From Granulosicoccus sp947495035 (GTDB lineage: Bacteria > Pseudomonadota > Gammaproteobacteria > Granulosicoccales > Granulosicoccaceae), in NCBI RefSeq assembly GCF_050589605.1, contig NZ_JBNGOO010000012.1: DNA of 64,000 nt. The stretch is one strand, 5' to 3'. Position numbers and translations under genes: made by a program. The notes under the pieces are model-generated. The model worked only from the letters and a program-made list of their open reading frames with translations, searched no databases and was not told where the DNA came from. The first letter of the stretch is position 1; each line of letters opens with the position of its first letter. Below are positions 63,445-64,000 of this stretch, piece after piece.

Positions 63445-63615
63445 CTGACGGGGCTGACGGGGCTGACGGGGTTGACGGGGTTGACGGGGTTGACGGGGTT
63501 GACGGGGTTGACGGGGTTGACGGGGTTGACGGGGTTGACGGGAGTGACGGGAGTGACGGGAGTGACGGGAGTGACGGGAGTGACGGGAGTGACGGGAGTG
63601 ACGGGAGTGACGGAC
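63445..63615. repeat. Tandem repeat, 19 units of 9 bp in three ordered blocks
   Basis: Units in order: CTGACGGGG x3 (63445-63471), TTGACGGGG x7 (63472-63534), one junction unit TTGACGGGA (63535-63543), GTGACGGGA x7 (63544-63606), and GTGACGGAC (63607-63615). Units of each class are contiguous, which suggests recent slippage expansion from single variant units. Frames on both strands stay open through it simply because the unit is 9 bp and lacks stops; I do not treat them as genes. Confidence 0.95.
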
Positions 63616-63758
63616 AAGCGTCAATTCAGCGGTTTTCGAAGAGGTGTGGCGTCCAGAAAGTCAGGAAAATCAGCAACTAGGCAGTATATATCCGAATTGC
63701 TGACGGTTTGTCATGAGTTTGTACTTGAAAAATGTCATCAAAATGTCAATCAACCCCG

Positions 63759-63786
63759 TTGCCTTTTGCCAGAAAGTCCGTAGAAT
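63759..63786 (+). promoter_or_regulatory. rRNA-like promoter candidate 1
   Basis: TTGCCT (63759-63764), a 16-base spacer, TAGAAT (63781-63786), then the GC-rich discriminator TCGCCTCC. A 16-base spacer plus GC discriminator and AT-rich upstream DNA are features of stable-RNA promoters. The spacer contains CCAGAAA (63769-63775). Confidence 0.5.
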
Positions 63787-63861
63787 TCGCCTCCTCGCAG
63801 CGATGCAGGGACAGCTCTTCGGAGTGACTCGGTCGGGGCGGGGCGAGGCAGGGAAAGATTG

Positions 63862-63899
63862 AAAATAATTTCCCTGTGTCGAGAAAGACGCGCTAAGAT
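63862..63899 (+). promoter_or_regulatory. Promoter-like module 2
   Basis: AAAATAATTTCC (63862-63873), CGAGAAA (63880-63886), TAAGAT (63894-63899), followed by the GC-rich AGGCGGCTCGG. The -35 box is poor (TCCCTG, 17 bases upstream). Confidence 0.3.
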
Positions 63900-63962
63900 A
63901 GGCGGCTCGGTCGGACGGAATGATGTTTGATCGGTGTGTCTGGGAGGGGCGGAAAATGATGC

Positions 63963-64000
63963 AAATTATTTTTCCACTTTTCCAGAAACAATGTTAAAGT
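63963..64000 (+). promoter_or_regulatory. Promoter-like module 3, at the window edge
   Basis: AAATTATTTTTCC (63963-63975), CCAGAAA (63982-63988), TAAAGT (63995-64000), with TTCCAC 17 bases upstream of TAAAGT. Cut by the window edge, so the discriminator is not seen. Confidence 0.3.

Larger units (their letters stand above)
63616..64000 (+). other. Right-edge region with tandem promoter-like modules, no gene
   Basis: No coding frame with a recognisable product. AT-rich sequence (63700-63755) leads to three promoter-like modules, listed next, pointing right toward a gene outside the window. The combination resembles rRNA or tRNA operon leaders. Confidence 0.5.

Noticed and set aside
63292..63680. 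Frames on both strands through the 9-bp repeats, reading as DGVDG or VNPVTP repeats
   Set aside because: A 9-bp unit without stops keeps several frames open by arithmetic. Neither flank shows protein-like sequence or a ribosome-binding site. A collagen-like Gly-X-Y reading is tempting, but glycine falls at the right spacing only by unit length.
63989..64000. boxA-like CTTTAACA on the minus strand at the window edge
   Set aside because: It matches part of the antitermination boxA, but on the minus strand, with no rRNA gene to the left. More likely chance or part of promoter module 3.

Overview
The window reads as an ordinary chromosomal segment of a GC-rich gammaproteobacterium. The evidence is conserved gene order: an rnf (rsx) cluster beside divergent metG/apbC; rpsT divergent from murJ-ribF-ileS-lspA-ispH; rplU-rpmA-obgE-proB with ispB nearby and divergent; hemW-rdgB-rph divergent from yicC. 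The genus cannot be fixed from these data. The organism is Gram-negative (LspA, an LpoB family protein, beta-barrel proteins, several lipoproteins), makes quinones with a long prenyl tail (IspB), uses the MEP pathway (IspH), and is probably a free-living heterotroph (three ABC importers, UxaC, HPPD).

Layout. 1-4.5 kb: Rnf electron-transport complex, cut by the left edge inside rnfG. 4.5-10.2 kb: housekeeping genes metG, apbC, dcd, rppH, hemJ and a TlpA-like thioredoxin. 10.4-16.4 kb: envelope and stress genes (a small beta-barrel protein, an Ig-repeat lipoprotein, an HDOD protein, DUF1328, an exported CsbD protein and a BON-like protein), with an 0.8 kb stretch lacking a convincing gene. 16.4-23 kb: catabolism and transport (UxaC, HPPD, a pentapeptide protein, a sugar importer without an ATPase gene). 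23-33.4 kb: isoprenoid, lipoprotein-processing, translation, proline and ribosomal-protein genes. 33.6-36.4 kb: a NitT/TauT-type ABC importer lying between rplU and ispB, which are direct neighbours in many relatives. 36.5-47.8 kb: ispB, a secreted metalloprotease with a GlyGly-CTERM-like tail, rluE, xni, a secreted nuclease, rpmE, hemW-rdgB-rph/yicC and small envelope genes. 47.8-56 kb: a two-component system divergent from an HtrA protease, a VOC-cupin protein, and an LpoB/COG3014 lipoprotein pair. 56.3-62.8 kb: small membrane proteins, a BMP-type nucleoside-like ABC importer, and ChaC.

The right end is the most unusual part. Nineteen 9-bp tandem units lie in three ordered variant blocks (63445-63615). 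They are followed by three promoter-like modules that share a spacer motif and run into the window edge; the first looks like an rRNA-type promoter, with a 16-bp spacer and a GC-rich discriminator. No rRNA or tRNA gene lies inside the window.

I found no CRISPR array, insertion sequence, prophage, toxin-antitoxin pair or recognisable defence system. I do not see a clearly new multi-gene system. The best candidates for something undescribed are the repeat plus promoter array, the DUF1328/exported-CsbD/BON stress cluster, the beta-barrel plus Ig-repeat lipoprotein pair, and the VOC-cupin protein.
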